A DNA stretch of 64,000 bases from Luteitalea pratensis (lineage in GTDB: Bacteria; Acidobacteriota; Vicinamibacteria; Vicinamibacterales; Vicinamibacteraceae), in the NCBI RefSeq assembly GCF_001618865.1, contig NZ_CP015136.1, positions 1 to 64,000 of the forward strand, in the 5' to 3' direction. The stretch's first letter is position 1, and the number at the start of each line of letters is the position of its first letter. A program made the position numbers and the translations under genes. Of the stretch, positions 40,516 through 48,460 are shown one piece after another. Under the pieces are notes generated by a model. It was given only the letters and a program-made list of their open reading frames with translations, did no database searches and was not told where the DNA came from.

Positions 40516-41394
40516 ATGATCGCGCGCATGCGGAGGCGAGCGTTCGGTGTGCGTCTCGTGGGCGGCCTTATCGGATGCCTTGGAGCCGGCACGCCCGTCG
40601 GCGCGCAGGACACCGCGGCCGAGCCGACATGGGCTCGCAACGCCCGAGCGATTCACGGCTCCTTTACCGGGCCGCCGGGGACGCTTGCACTCTTCGGCGA
40701 CTCCATCACGGAGTCGCTCGCCTTCTGGGCCCCCCTGGCGGAGGAGCGCAAGCCGGCCCCGCCGAACATCGAGGCAGCCTTCGCACGAGTCAAGGCACGG
40801 CTTCGACCCGAGTGCTGGAGCGAGTGGCGAGGTGAGGCCTTTGGCAATGCCTCGAAGACCACCGTTGCCTGGGCGCGGCAGAACGTCGACCGCTGGCTGG
40901 AGACGTTGAAACCGGAAGTCGCGTTGATCATGTTTGGCAGCAACGATCTCCCCGACCGCGACCAGCGTGGTTACCGGATAGCGCTCGTGGCAGTCGCCGA
41001 GGCGTGCATCAAGCGAGGAACTGTCCCGATTGTCAGCACCGTGCCGCCTCGAAGCGGCCTCGCGGCGGAGGCGGCCGCCTTCTCGCAGAATGTGCGCGTG
41101 GTAGCCAGGGAACTCGACGTCCCGTTGATCGACTACCACGCGGAGATACTCGCGAGACGTCCGCTCGACTGGGATGGCACGACCGCTGCTGCGCCCGGCG
41201 GTGACCCCTACGAGGTACTGACCCTGATTTCCGGTGACGGCGTGCACCCGAGCAATCCGGCCAGGTACTTCAAGGACTACTCGGACGAGGCGCTCCGGAT
41301 CTCCGGATTCGGCCTCAGGACGGCGCAGGCACTGTTGGTGTACGACGCGGTGATCTCGGTGATCAACGCGGCCGGCCGACTCAAACAGGTTTAG
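40516..41394 (+). CDS. Exported SGNH/GDSL-family hydrolase
   Basis: A 292-aa protein with a signal peptide (about 1-30, ending VGAQD), then the block I serine motif in LFGDSITES, a block III GSNDL, and the catalytic Asp/His of DGVHPSNPARY. It is an esterase/lipase-type SGNH hydrolase. The substrate cannot be told; carbohydrate deacetylation is common in the family. Start at MIARMRRRAFG. It is not obviously in an operon; the helicase frame begins just after its stop. Confidence 0.8.
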   Translation: MIARMRRRAFGVRLVGGLIGCLGAGTPVGAQDTAAEPTWARNARAIHGSFTGPPGTLALFGDSITESLAFWAPLAEERKPAPPNIEAAFARVKARLRPECWSEWRGEAFGNASKTTVAWARQNVDRWLETLKPEVALIMFGSNDLPDRDQRGYRIALVAVAEACIKRGTVPIVSTVPPRSGLAAEAAAFSQNVRVVARELDVPLIDYHAEILARRPLDWDGTTAAAPGGDPYEVLTLISGDGVHPSNPARYFKDYSDEALRISGFGLRTAQALLVYDAVISVINAAGRLKQV

Positions 41395-41473
41395 TCCCGC
41401 CAACCGTGCCACCGATCATGGCGTCGCTTCCGCGCTCGACGAGCTCGAAGCACTCGTCGCCGGCGCACCGCCG

Positions 41474-43855
41474 ATGATCGGCGCGGAGTATCTCTCGGCG
41501 TCGGTTCTCGAAGCCCTCTGGACCGAGGCCGCAACAGCGTTTCGATCCGAGCTCGCCGAATCGAAGACATCGGTCCAGGCATTTCTGCAGAGTCAGAACC
41601 CGGCATGGCATCTCGTTGGTCGCGTCCATTTCAATCTTGCCGAAAATCGCCGCGATGATGATGCGCCGTTCGCGTTTCTGGCGACCTATACGACCCGACT
41701 CTCGACGGACGCCAGGGCGCAGCACCTGCCGCTCGGCCGCGCGTTGAGCGAATACGCCGGCGCCGCCAACAGATCGCAATTGTTGTCGTTGCTCTTGCCG
41801 GTCCAGCGCGCCGCCGCCGAGTGTCCGTGGCTGAAGGCGATGGTCGAGTCGGGCGAGATCTATCACCCGCTGCGGTGGACGCCCGACGAGGCGTTTCAGC
41901 TGTTGACCGATACTCCACGTCTCGAGACCGCCGGCGTCATCGTGCGCGTCCCGACCGGCTGGCGCGGCAATCGTCCACCACGTCCTCGGGTGACGGCCAC
42001 CGTCGGTGGGAAGCCGCCGTCGGGTCTCGGTACGGAGGCGCTGCTCGACTTCAAGATGGGCGTGTCCGTCGACGGCGAACCACTGACCAAGGCGGAGATC
42101 GAGCAACTGCTCGCTGCGTCGAACGGCCTTCACCTGGTGCGTGGACGCTGGGTCGAAATCGATCGTGAAAGACTCAACCGGATGCTCGACGAGTTCCGAG
42201 CAGTGGAGACGGCCGCCGCACGGGAGGGCCTCTCCTTCGGCGAAGCCATGCGACTTCTCGCCGGCGCGCACGTGCCAGGCGACATCGTTGCGGCCACCGC
42301 CCCGGACTGGGCATCCGTCGTCGCCGGGCCATGGCTGGCGAAGACGCTCGCCGGCCTTCGCGATCCGGCCCGACTGGCGCAACTGGATCCCGGCGCCGCA
42401 CTGAAGGCGACGTTGCGCCCCTATCAGCAGGCCGGCGTGCGATGGCTGCATTTGCTCTCCAGCCTCGGCCTGGGCGCCTGCCTCGCGGATGACATGGGCC
42501 TCGGCAAGACGATGCAGGTGCTGGCGCTCTTGCTGGTGATGCGAGCGCGTATCACACCCGAGGAGACGCGGCGCACCAGCCTCCTAATTGCGCCAGCGTC
42601 GTTGCTGGCCAATTGGACTGCAGAGATCGAGCGCTTCGCGCCGACCCTGACCGCGATCATCGCGCATCCCTCGGCGATGACCAGCCCGGAACTCAGGGCG
42701 CTTGATCGTGACCGGATGGCCGGCGTGGATCTCGTCATCACGAGCTACGGATCGCTGCTGCGCGTGCCCGCATTGCTCGCCATGCCGTGGCGCTTCGCCA
42801 TCCTAGACGAGGCACAGGCGATCAAGACGCCAGGCGCCAGGCAAACACGGGCCGCCAAGCAGATCGATGCGCGGGCGCGCATCGCGCTCAGCGGGACACC
42901 GGTGGAAAATCGCCTCGGCGATCTCTGGTCAATCTTCGACTTTCTCAACCCCGGCCTGCTGGGATCCGGAAAAGCGTTCTCGACGTTCACCAAACGCCTC
43001 TCATCACAACCCCACAACCCGTACGCACCGCTGCGCGCGCTCGTGCGTCCGTACATTCTTCGGCGCCTGAAGACCGATAAGTCGGTGATCGCCGACCTTC
43101 CGGACAAGACCGAGGTCAGGGCGTTTTGCTCCCTGACACGCAAGCAGGCAGCGCTCTATCAGCAATCGGTGGCCGAACTGGCGAGTGAGCTCGAGCGAGC
43201 CGAGGGGATGAAGCGTCGCGGCGTCGTGCTCGCGTCTCTGATGCGCCTCAAGCAGATCTGCAATCACCCGTCCCAATGGCTGGGCGATGGCGCGTGGAGC
43301 GAGGCCGACAGCGGCAAGCTGGCGAGACTGCGTGAGATCGCTGAGGTCATCGCGGCGAAGCAGGAGAAGGTGCTCGTGTTCACGCAGTTCCGCGAGGCGA
43401 CCACGCCACTGGCCGCGTTCCTCGAATCGGTCTTCGGCCGCCCGGGCCTCGTCCTGCACGGTGAAACCGCGGTGGGCAAGCGACAGCCGCTCGTGAAGCA
43501 GTTCCAGGAGGATGAGCGTGTGCCGTTCTTCGTCATCTCGCTGAAGGCCGGCGGCGCCGGCCTCAACCTCACCGCCGCCTCACACGTCGTGCACTTCGAT
43601 CGCTGGTGGAATCCGGCCGTCGAGAACCAGGCCACCGACCGTGCGTTCCGCATCGGTCAGGCGAAGAATGTGCTGGTGCACAAGTTCGTTTGCCGGGGGA
43701 CCGTTGAAGAACGTATCGATCGGCTCACTGACTCCAAGCGCCAGCTCTCTCAGGATCTGCTCGAGGGCGGTGGCGAGATGCTGTTGACTGAAATGAAGGA
43801 CGACGAGCTGTTGAAGCTCGTCGCGCTCGACCTCCACACCGCGTTCGAGGAGTGA
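41474..43855 (+). CDS. SNF2-family helicase/ATPase
   Basis: A 793-aa SNF2-type DEAD/DEAH translocase. A helicase-associated N-terminal region (about 1-300, with PFAFLATYTTRLS) precedes the motor: Walker A DDMGLGKT (339-346), DEAQ (445-448), SGTPVENRLGDLWS, then the helicase C domain with VLVFTQFRE, GGAGLNLT and the motif VI region ATDRAFRIGQ. The frame stays open upstream, into the SGNH gene, with coding-like residues (for example ALDELEALVAGAPP) but no in-frame start codon before 41474. The native N-terminus may therefore have been lost. It is coupled to a SWIM gene, a known pairing. Confidence 0.87.
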   Translation: MIGAEYLSASVLEALWTEAATAFRSELAESKTSVQAFLQSQNPAWHLVGRVHFNLAENRRDDDAPFAFLATYTTRLSTDARAQHLPLGRALSEYAGAANRSQLLSLLLPVQRAAAECPWLKAMVESGEIYHPLRWTPDEAFQLLTDTPRLETAGVIVRVPTGWRGNRPPRPRVTATVGGKPPSGLGTEALLDFKMGVSVDGEPLTKAEIEQLLAASNGLHLVRGRWVEIDRERLNRMLDEFRAVETAAAREGLSFGEAMRLLAGAHVPGDIVAATAPDWASVVAGPWLAKTLAGLRDPARLAQLDPGAALKATLRPYQQAGVRWLHLLSSLGLGACLADDMGLGKTMQVLALLLVMRARITPEETRRTSLLIAPASLLANWTAEIERFAPTLTAIIAHPSAMTSPELRALDRDRMAGVDLVITSYGSLLRVPALLAMPWRFAILDEAQAIKTPGARQTRAAKQIDARARIALSGTPVENRLGDLWSIFDFLNPGLLGSGKAFSTFTKRLSSQPHNPYAPLRALVRPYILRRLKTDKSVIADLPDKTEVRAFCSLTRKQAALYQQSVAELASELERAEGMKRRGVVLASLMRLKQICNHPSQWLGDGAWSEADSGKLARLREIAEVIAAKQEKVLVFTQFREATTPLAAFLESVFGRPGLVLHGETAVGKRQPLVKQFQEDERVPFFVISLKAGGAGLNLTAASHVVHFDRWWNPAVENQATDRAFRIGQAKNVLVHKFVCRGTVEERIDRLTDSKRQLSQDLLEGGGEMLLTEMKDDELLKLVALDLHTAFEE

Positions 43856-43857
43856 GG

Positions 43858-44811
43858 ATGGATTATTACGACGACTACGGCTTCAGGCCATACGTCTCGG
43901 TCGGCGCTCGACAGGCTCAGGCCGCGCGCGAACTGGCGAAGCTCCAGAAGAAGGGCCGCAGGATATCGCCGGTTGCGATTGAAGGCCGCAAGATCGCCAG
44001 GACGTTCTGGGGGGAAGCCTGGTGCGACAACCTCGAACGCTACAGCGACTACGCGAATCGGTTGCCGCGCGGACGGACCTATGTGCGCAACGGATCGGTG
44101 GTCGATCTACAGGTCGGGCCAGGCCGCGTCACGGCGCTCGTCAGCGGCTCGACGATGTACGACGTGGAGGTGACGGTCGGACCGGTACCGCGATCCCGTT
44201 GGAGCGCCATCTGCAAGGACTGCTCGGGCGCTATCGACTCGCTCGTAGAGCTCCTGCAGGGACGCTTTTCCAAGGGCGTGATGGCGCGCCTCTGCGAGCA
44301 GAGGACGGGGCTGTTCCCGTCACCGAAGGACATCATCTTCACCTGCAGTTGTCCGGACTGGGCGTCGATGTGCAAACACGTGTCGGCGGTGCTGTACGGG
44401 ATCGGCGCGCGACTGGATCACCAGCCGGAGCTGCTCTTCACGCTCCGCAAGGTCGACCAGCAGGATTTGATTGCGCACGCGGGGGCCGATCTCTCGAAGA
44501 AGGGCAGGCGCCCAGCCGGTGCGAAGGTGCTCGAGAGCGACCAACTCTCGGAGATGTTCGGCATCGAGATGGCCCCGGCGACACCGGCGAAGCGGCCTGC
44601 CAGCGCGGTTCCGCGAGAGCCATCGCCCGCCGTCACAGTTGCCGTGTCGTCCAAACAGAAGGGGCATACGCCGGCGGCGAAGCCGAAGAAGACGACGCCA
44701 ACGAGCGGAGGTGGAAGGCGGCGGCTGACACTGAAGAAACGACAAGCGATCGCGGAACGCATGCGCATGTACTGGGCCGAACGGAGGGCCGACTCGAGGA
44801 AGTCGTCGTGA
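43858..44811 (+). CDS. SWIM zinc-finger protein
   Basis: A 317-aa protein with the SWIM motif CSCPDWASMCKH at 163-174 (CxC-x6-CxH). SWIM domains bind DNA or protein and in bacteria commonly sit next to an SNF2 helicase; here they are 2 bp apart. The N-terminal part (YVSVGARQAQAARELAKL, ARTFWGEAWCDNLERYSDYANRLPRGR) is typical of this partner family. The C-terminus (about 230-317) is Lys/Pro/Ala-rich and probably binds nucleic acid. The ATG at 43858 is used; a GTG two codons earlier overlaps the helicase stop. The pair probably acts in chromatin-like remodelling or repair; the exact role is unknown. Confidence 0.85.
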   Translation: MDYYDDYGFRPYVSVGARQAQAARELAKLQKKGRRISPVAIEGRKIARTFWGEAWCDNLERYSDYANRLPRGRTYVRNGSVVDLQVGPGRVTALVSGSTMYDVEVTVGPVPRSRWSAICKDCSGAIDSLVELLQGRFSKGVMARLCEQRTGLFPSPKDIIFTCSCPDWASMCKHVSAVLYGIGARLDHQPELLFTLRKVDQQDLIAHAGADLSKKGRRPAGAKVLESDQLSEMFGIEMAPATPAKRPASAVPREPSPAVTVAVSSKQKGHTPAAKPKKTTPTSGGGRRRLTLKKRQAIAERMRMYWAERRADSRKSS

Positions 44812-44927
44812 CGTCATCCATGAATCAGAGACGATTCGCGCGGCACAGGATCGCTGGTCGCCGGCCGTGTCCCGGAGCGGTCCGATTCGTGCGCGGTCGG
44901 ACCAGGCAGGCGGTTCGGCTGACCAAT

Positions 44928-45329
44928 TCAGCTCCAGTCCTCGACGCGCAGCCCGGGGACTCGGATCATGTGATCGACGTTGGCCGTGACGAGCGTCGCA
45001 TCGAGCGCGAGCGCATGTGCCGCAATGGCGGCATCGAAATCCTCAATCCGCGTTCCGCGACGTTCCAGGGTCGCCTTGATGCGGCCGAAGGTCTGGCTGA
45101 CGACATCGGTCCACTCGGCTCGCGGGAGCTCTGCGGAGATGAGATCGAAGCGCGACTGCAGCGCTGCCCGGCGCTTCGACCGCGGCAAGCGCTCGATGCC
45201 AAACGCGATCTCTGCAAGCACCGGCTGCGGTACGGCGACGTCGGCCGGTGTGGTTGTCACTAGTCGTTCGACCACTGCCGTGGTGCCTTTCATGAGCGCT
45301 GACACGGCGTTGGTGTCCAGGACGTACAT
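44928..45329 (-). CDS. vapC: VapC-type PIN-domain ribonuclease toxin
   Basis: A 133-aa PIN-domain RNase beginning MYVLDTNAVSALM (first catalytic Asp, D5). Further acidic residues lie in VLAEIAFGIERLP and in the DFDAAIAAHALALDATLVTANVDHM block. Complete. Its start overlaps the vapB stop by one base (TGATG), so expression is coupled with the antitoxin placed first. Confidence 0.9.
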   Translation of the reverse strand: MYVLDTNAVSALMKGTTAVVERLVTTTPADVAVPQPVLAEIAFGIERLPRSKRRAALQSRFDLISAELPRAEWTDVVSQTFGRIKATLERRGTRIEDFDAAIAAHALALDATLVTANVDHMIRVPGLRVEDWS

Positions 45330-45577
45330 CACAGGTCGCGCGGCTCCTTCGAGCGCCGCGCCTGCTTCACGGCGTTGAGCAGTTCGTCGGCTGCCGCGCT
45401 CGTCTCGCGATCCACTCGTCGCAACCGCTCCAGAAATTCTGGTGCCCACCCCGAACGCACGCGAACGGCCTCCTCCAGGGCGCGGACGACGAGACGATTT
45501 CGACTGATCCCGAGCGCCTTCGCGCGACGGTCCACCGACTTCAGCAACGGATCGGGAATGTGCACCGTGGTCGGCAT
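45329..45577 (-). CDS. vapB: VapB-type ribbon-helix-helix antitoxin
   Basis: An 82-aa protein from MPTTVHIPDPLLKSVD. The N-terminal 45 residues form a ribbon-helix-helix DNA-binding fold (VHIPDPLLKSVDRRAKAL, then SRNRLVVRALEEAV), and the C-terminal tail should wrap the toxin. The start at 45577 matches the RHH start; an upstream start at 45619 would read through the operator. It presumably represses its own promoter. Confidence 0.85.
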   Translation of the reverse strand: MPTTVHIPDPLLKSVDRRAKALGISRNRLVVRALEEAVRVRSGWAPEFLERLRRVDRETSAAADELLNAVKQARRSKEPRDL

Positions 45578-45598
45578 GAATATATCTACGAATATATC
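45578..45598 (-). promoter_or_regulatory. vapBC operator/promoter with 9-bp direct repeat
   Basis: GAATATATC occurs at 45578-45586 and 45590-45598 (plus-strand reading), 12 bp apart start to start. The upstream copy contains TATATT as a -10 candidate; the downstream copy touches the vapB start codon. Paired sites one helical turn apart suit a dimeric RHH repressor. Confidence 0.55.
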
Positions 45599-45648
45599 AG
45601 GTCGAATCGCGATCAGCAAAGTGCTGATTTCAGCCAGAGTTAGAGTTC

Positions 45649-45686
45649 GCGGTGAGGTGGCCGAGAGGCTGAAGGCGGCGGCTTGC
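45649..45686 (+). repeat. Partial copy of tRNA-Ser(GCT), 5' part
   Basis: Bases 45649-45681 are identical over 33 bp to 57527-57559, which cover 2 bp upstream plus the first 31 nt of tRNA-Ser(GCT): acceptor 5' strand, D-arm and the start of the anticodon stem. After one mismatch TTGC also matches, then the sequences diverge. Same orientation as the intact tRNA. It cannot fold as a tRNA. It could be an attachment-site half or a leftover of a lost duplicate. Confidence 0.85.
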
Positions 45687-45721
45687 GGCGTTGGCTGCCG
45701 ATTGCCAGACGTCGGACCGGC

Positions 45722-46351
45722 CTATAGCAGCAGGGTAAGCGCCCCGGTCGCCATCAGGGCGGCTGCCCAGATCACATCGAGGTTGATCCAGGCGCGGCGC
45801 AGTATGCCCACGCCGAGCTTCTCGAACACCAGCACTGCGATGAACGCAGTCACCGCCAGATAGCCCACAGCGTGCAGGCCGGTGGCGAGGAGGGCGGTCC
45901 CTGCGCCAGCCCCGATGGCGGCCATGTGGTGCGTGTGCACTCCCTCATCCGCCATCGACATGCCCACGAACACCGGCACCACCATGAGCCCGGCTCCATG
46001 GGCCGTGGCCATCAGGAACGACCACAACGTGAGTCCTCGCATGCTCACGCGCATGCCCGCCCAGCGCACGTGCCGGTGACGAAACAGCCGAAGGGCGCCG
46101 AACGAGACGAGCACGCTGGCCAACGGCCAGCGCAGCCGGCCGATCGGGATCACGGCTCCGATGGCCAGCGTGGCGGCGACCGCGCCGGCCACGGCCAGCG
46201 CATGCCCGGCACCCAGTGGCACGAGCGCCCGGAGCACCGCGCCGCGGCGGCGCTCCTGCATCCCGAGCGCCACCGCAAACAGCCACCCCATTCCAGGATT
46301 GATGCCGTGAAACGCGCCGAGCGCGATCAGCATCGCCCACGACGTCGTCAT
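45722..46351 (-). CDS. Polytopic membrane protein, uncharacterised
   Basis: A 209-aa protein with about six hydrophobic segments. Notable polar motifs in membrane context are GAFHGINPGMGWLFAVALG near the N-terminus, FLMATAHGAGLMVVP and a histidine pair in EGVHTHHMAA. The FHGxNPGMGW signature suggests a metal or small-molecule transporter-like family, but I cannot assign one. It lies 7 bp downstream of the selenium-binding-protein gene and is probably co-transcribed with it. Confidence 0.65.
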   Translation of the reverse strand: MTTSWAMLIALGAFHGINPGMGWLFAVALGMQERRRGAVLRALVPLGAGHALAVAGAVAATLAIGAVIPIGRLRWPLASVLVSFGALRLFRHRHVRWAGMRVSMRGLTLWSFLMATAHGAGLMVVPVFVGMSMADEGVHTHHMAAIGAGAGTALLATGLHAVGYLAVTAFIAVLVFEKLGVGILRRAWINLDVIWAAALMATGALTLLL

Positions 46352-46358
46352 GCGCGCC

Positions 46359-47762
46359 TCACGAGAAGCAGTAGGAATCGGAGCTCGCGTCACCGCCCTC
46401 CAGGTGGACCTGGTGCGGACGCATGCCGTCGAATTCCAGGAATCCGGCGGGATCGAGCTCGATACCGCCGTTCGCGCGCACGTCGATCTTCGCCAACCAT
46501 CCCTTGATGCCGTCGGGATAGAACTGCTCGTCCCAGGCGCGATACAGCGAGTTGGTCACGTAGAGGCGCTTGCCATCACGGCTGATCTCGATCATCTGCG
46601 GCGCGACGTTGAGCGGTTCGTCCGGACGCGATCGATGCGCCTGGCGGCCAACGATGCCTCCGAGTTTCACCGAGCCGGTCTCGATCGGGTTGAACGGATC
46701 CGAGACGTCGAACTGCTTCAGCTCGCCGGTGCCCCAGCACGAGACGTACAGGAACCGATCGTCGAGCGAGAGATTGAGATCGGTAACGAGCGGTGGCACC
46801 GCGCCGAAGCCCTTGAGCAGGTGCGGCAGATCATCGGCGGCGGCCGACTCCGCGGGAATCTCGATCGCTTTGCGGATGCGCCACGCCCCGCCGCGGTCGT
46901 TTCCCTCGCGGTACCACATCCAGATCGACGACGACAGATCCTTCAGGCTGGTGACGACGCCGACGAATCCGTACGTCTCGTTGGGATCGTGCGCGGGACG
47001 CAGTTCGAGCACCATTTGATACTCGGAGCCGAGCTCGAGTTTCTGCAGGTGACGGCGGCTGTTGAGATCCCAGACGTGGAGCGCGTTGCCGTACTTGCCC
47101 GCCAACAACAGCTCCGGGTTCACGCCGTTCTCCACCATGTTCGGCGTGCCCCATTCGCTCGTGATCATCGTGTCGTGCCCGAGGTGCCACCAGAAGTCGT
47201 ACGAGAGCTGCTGCGGCCCGCGATCTTTTTCCCAGCGACCTTTGATCTCGAATGTCTCGGGGTCGATCACGAAGATGCCGCCAGGGCCGTTGCCCTCCCC
47301 GTTGCCGAGCGCGTTGATGTAGATACCGTCGGGCCCGCAGTGCACAGTGTGAGGGCGGCTGTAGCCGGTCTTCCGAATGACTTCGTCGGCCTCGATCACC
47401 TTGACGAGACGCGGCTGTCGCGGGTCGGGCACCGTGTCCAGAATATGAATCCGCGACGACCGCATGCCGGGTACCACGAGGTAGCGGCGCTGCATGTGCG
47501 GGTGCGGCGCGTTCGGACACAGGCACGAGCTGCATGCGTTCCATCCGAAGTGGTGCAGCTCGTCGCCGGCGCCGGGCATGGTCACGCACGCGATCTGGGC
47601 GCCGTAGTCGGGCGACCCGGAATCGACGTCCAGCACGGCAAGAGCGTCGCTGGCGGTCGGATCGGGATTCAGCAGCGCCACATAGGCAAGCGTTTCGGCC
47701 GGGGCCTGTATGGCCATGGTCGGCGACGGGTAGAAGCTCCGATCGGGAAGCAGCTTCGGCAT
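46359..47762 (-). CDS. SBP56 selenium-binding protein / methanethiol oxidase family
   Basis: A 467-aa member of the SBP56 family, whose characterised members are copper-dependent methanethiol oxidases releasing formaldehyde, H2S and H2O2. Conserved features: DELHHFGWNACSSCLCPN (the reactive Cys region), RRYLVVPGMRSSRIHILDT, SRPHTVHCGPDGIYINALG, and DFWWHLGHDTMITSEWG with metal-ligand-type histidines, plus YVSCWGTGELKQFDVSDP. No signal peptide is visible from the chosen ATG at 47762. It is the middle gene of a three-gene minus-strand cluster with a secreted protein upstream and a membrane protein downstream. Confidence 0.9.
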   Translation of the reverse strand: MPKLLPDRSFYPSPTMAIQAPAETLAYVALLNPDPTASDALAVLDVDSGSPDYGAQIACVTMPGAGDELHHFGWNACSSCLCPNAPHPHMQRRYLVVPGMRSSRIHILDTVPDPRQPRLVKVIEADEVIRKTGYSRPHTVHCGPDGIYINALGNGEGNGPGGIFVIDPETFEIKGRWEKDRGPQQLSYDFWWHLGHDTMITSEWGTPNMVENGVNPELLLAGKYGNALHVWDLNSRRHLQKLELGSEYQMVLELRPAHDPNETYGFVGVVTSLKDLSSSIWMWYREGNDRGGAWRIRKAIEIPAESAAADDLPHLLKGFGAVPPLVTDLNLSLDDRFLYVSCWGTGELKQFDVSDPFNPIETGSVKLGGIVGRQAHRSRPDEPLNVAPQMIEISRDGKRLYVTNSLYRAWDEQFYPDGIKGWLAKIDVRANGGIELDPAGFLEFDGMRPHQVHLEGGDASSDSYCFS

Positions 47763-47775
47763 CGTCTTGTCCCTT

Positions 47776-48351
47776 CTAGTCTTCGCCGCCGAACGCGTCG
47801 CACGAAACGTTGGCGTGCCAGTTGGTGAAGGTGCCCGTGGGATTCTCCTTCCACGCCCAGACGTGCAACGTGTAGAAATTCGGCAACCCGAAGCGATTCG
47901 GACTTTCGAACAAATGCAGGAGTTGTCCCATGAGCTCCGGGGGTGACGGGTTCTTCGAATCCCAGTCGCTCGCCAGAACCAGGTAGTCCGCACCGACGAG
48001 CTGCAAGCGTCCGTTCGGGAGCGGCTCGTAGATCACGATCTCGGGACGCGTCGGGTCCAGCACGCCGTCAAGGACCAGAGGGAAGTTCACGTAGTGGAGG
48101 CCCATCGCACCGTACTCGCCGCCGCTGACGCAGCCGAACTTGAGAGCGTAGCCTTCCGCCTCGGCCATCCTCACGTCGCGGAAGCGCTCGGTGGAGTCAC
48201 GGACGACCCTGACGAGGGCCCCCGGCTGAGTTTCGTGGTGCAACGGTGTGAGCGTCTGGGCGTGTGCCGCCTGCGACTGGGGGAAAGAGTGCCACGGGGC
48301 AGTGAGAGCAAGAGCGCCGGCTACCGAACACGCGAACCGTCTGACTTTCAT
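47776..48351 (-). CDS. Secreted conserved protein of unknown function
   Basis: A 191-aa protein with a signal peptide (MKVRRFACSVAGALALTA to about residue 32, AAHAQ). The mature part contains MGLHYVNFPLVLDG, PEIVIYEPLPNGRLQLVGADYLV and FYTLHVWAWKENPTGTFTNWH, with two cysteines. I do not recognise a named family. AGGAGG 6 nt before the ATG fixes the start. Only 13 bp separate it from the SBP56 gene, so the two are probably co-expressed. Confidence 0.7.
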   Translation of the reverse strand: MKVRRFACSVAGALALTAPWHSFPQSQAAHAQTLTPLHHETQPGALVRVVRDSTERFRDVRMAEAEGYALKFGCVSGGEYGAMGLHYVNFPLVLDGVLDPTRPEIVIYEPLPNGRLQLVGADYLVLASDWDSKNPSPPELMGQLLHLFESPNRFGLPNFYTLHVWAWKENPTGTFTNWHANVSCDAFGGED

Positions 48352-48460
48352 GACGAACCTCCTGAATTTGGCTGTCCGGTCAAGCGCGATCCAGAGGGTA
48401 AAATCGAACAGTCGGCGGCGTCCTTTGGGCGCGCTGGCGTATTTCTGAAACATTTCTGAG

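Noticed and set aside
46350-47828. A 492-codon plus-strand frame
   Set aside because: Antisense to the SBP56 gene, whose conserved motifs are unambiguous.
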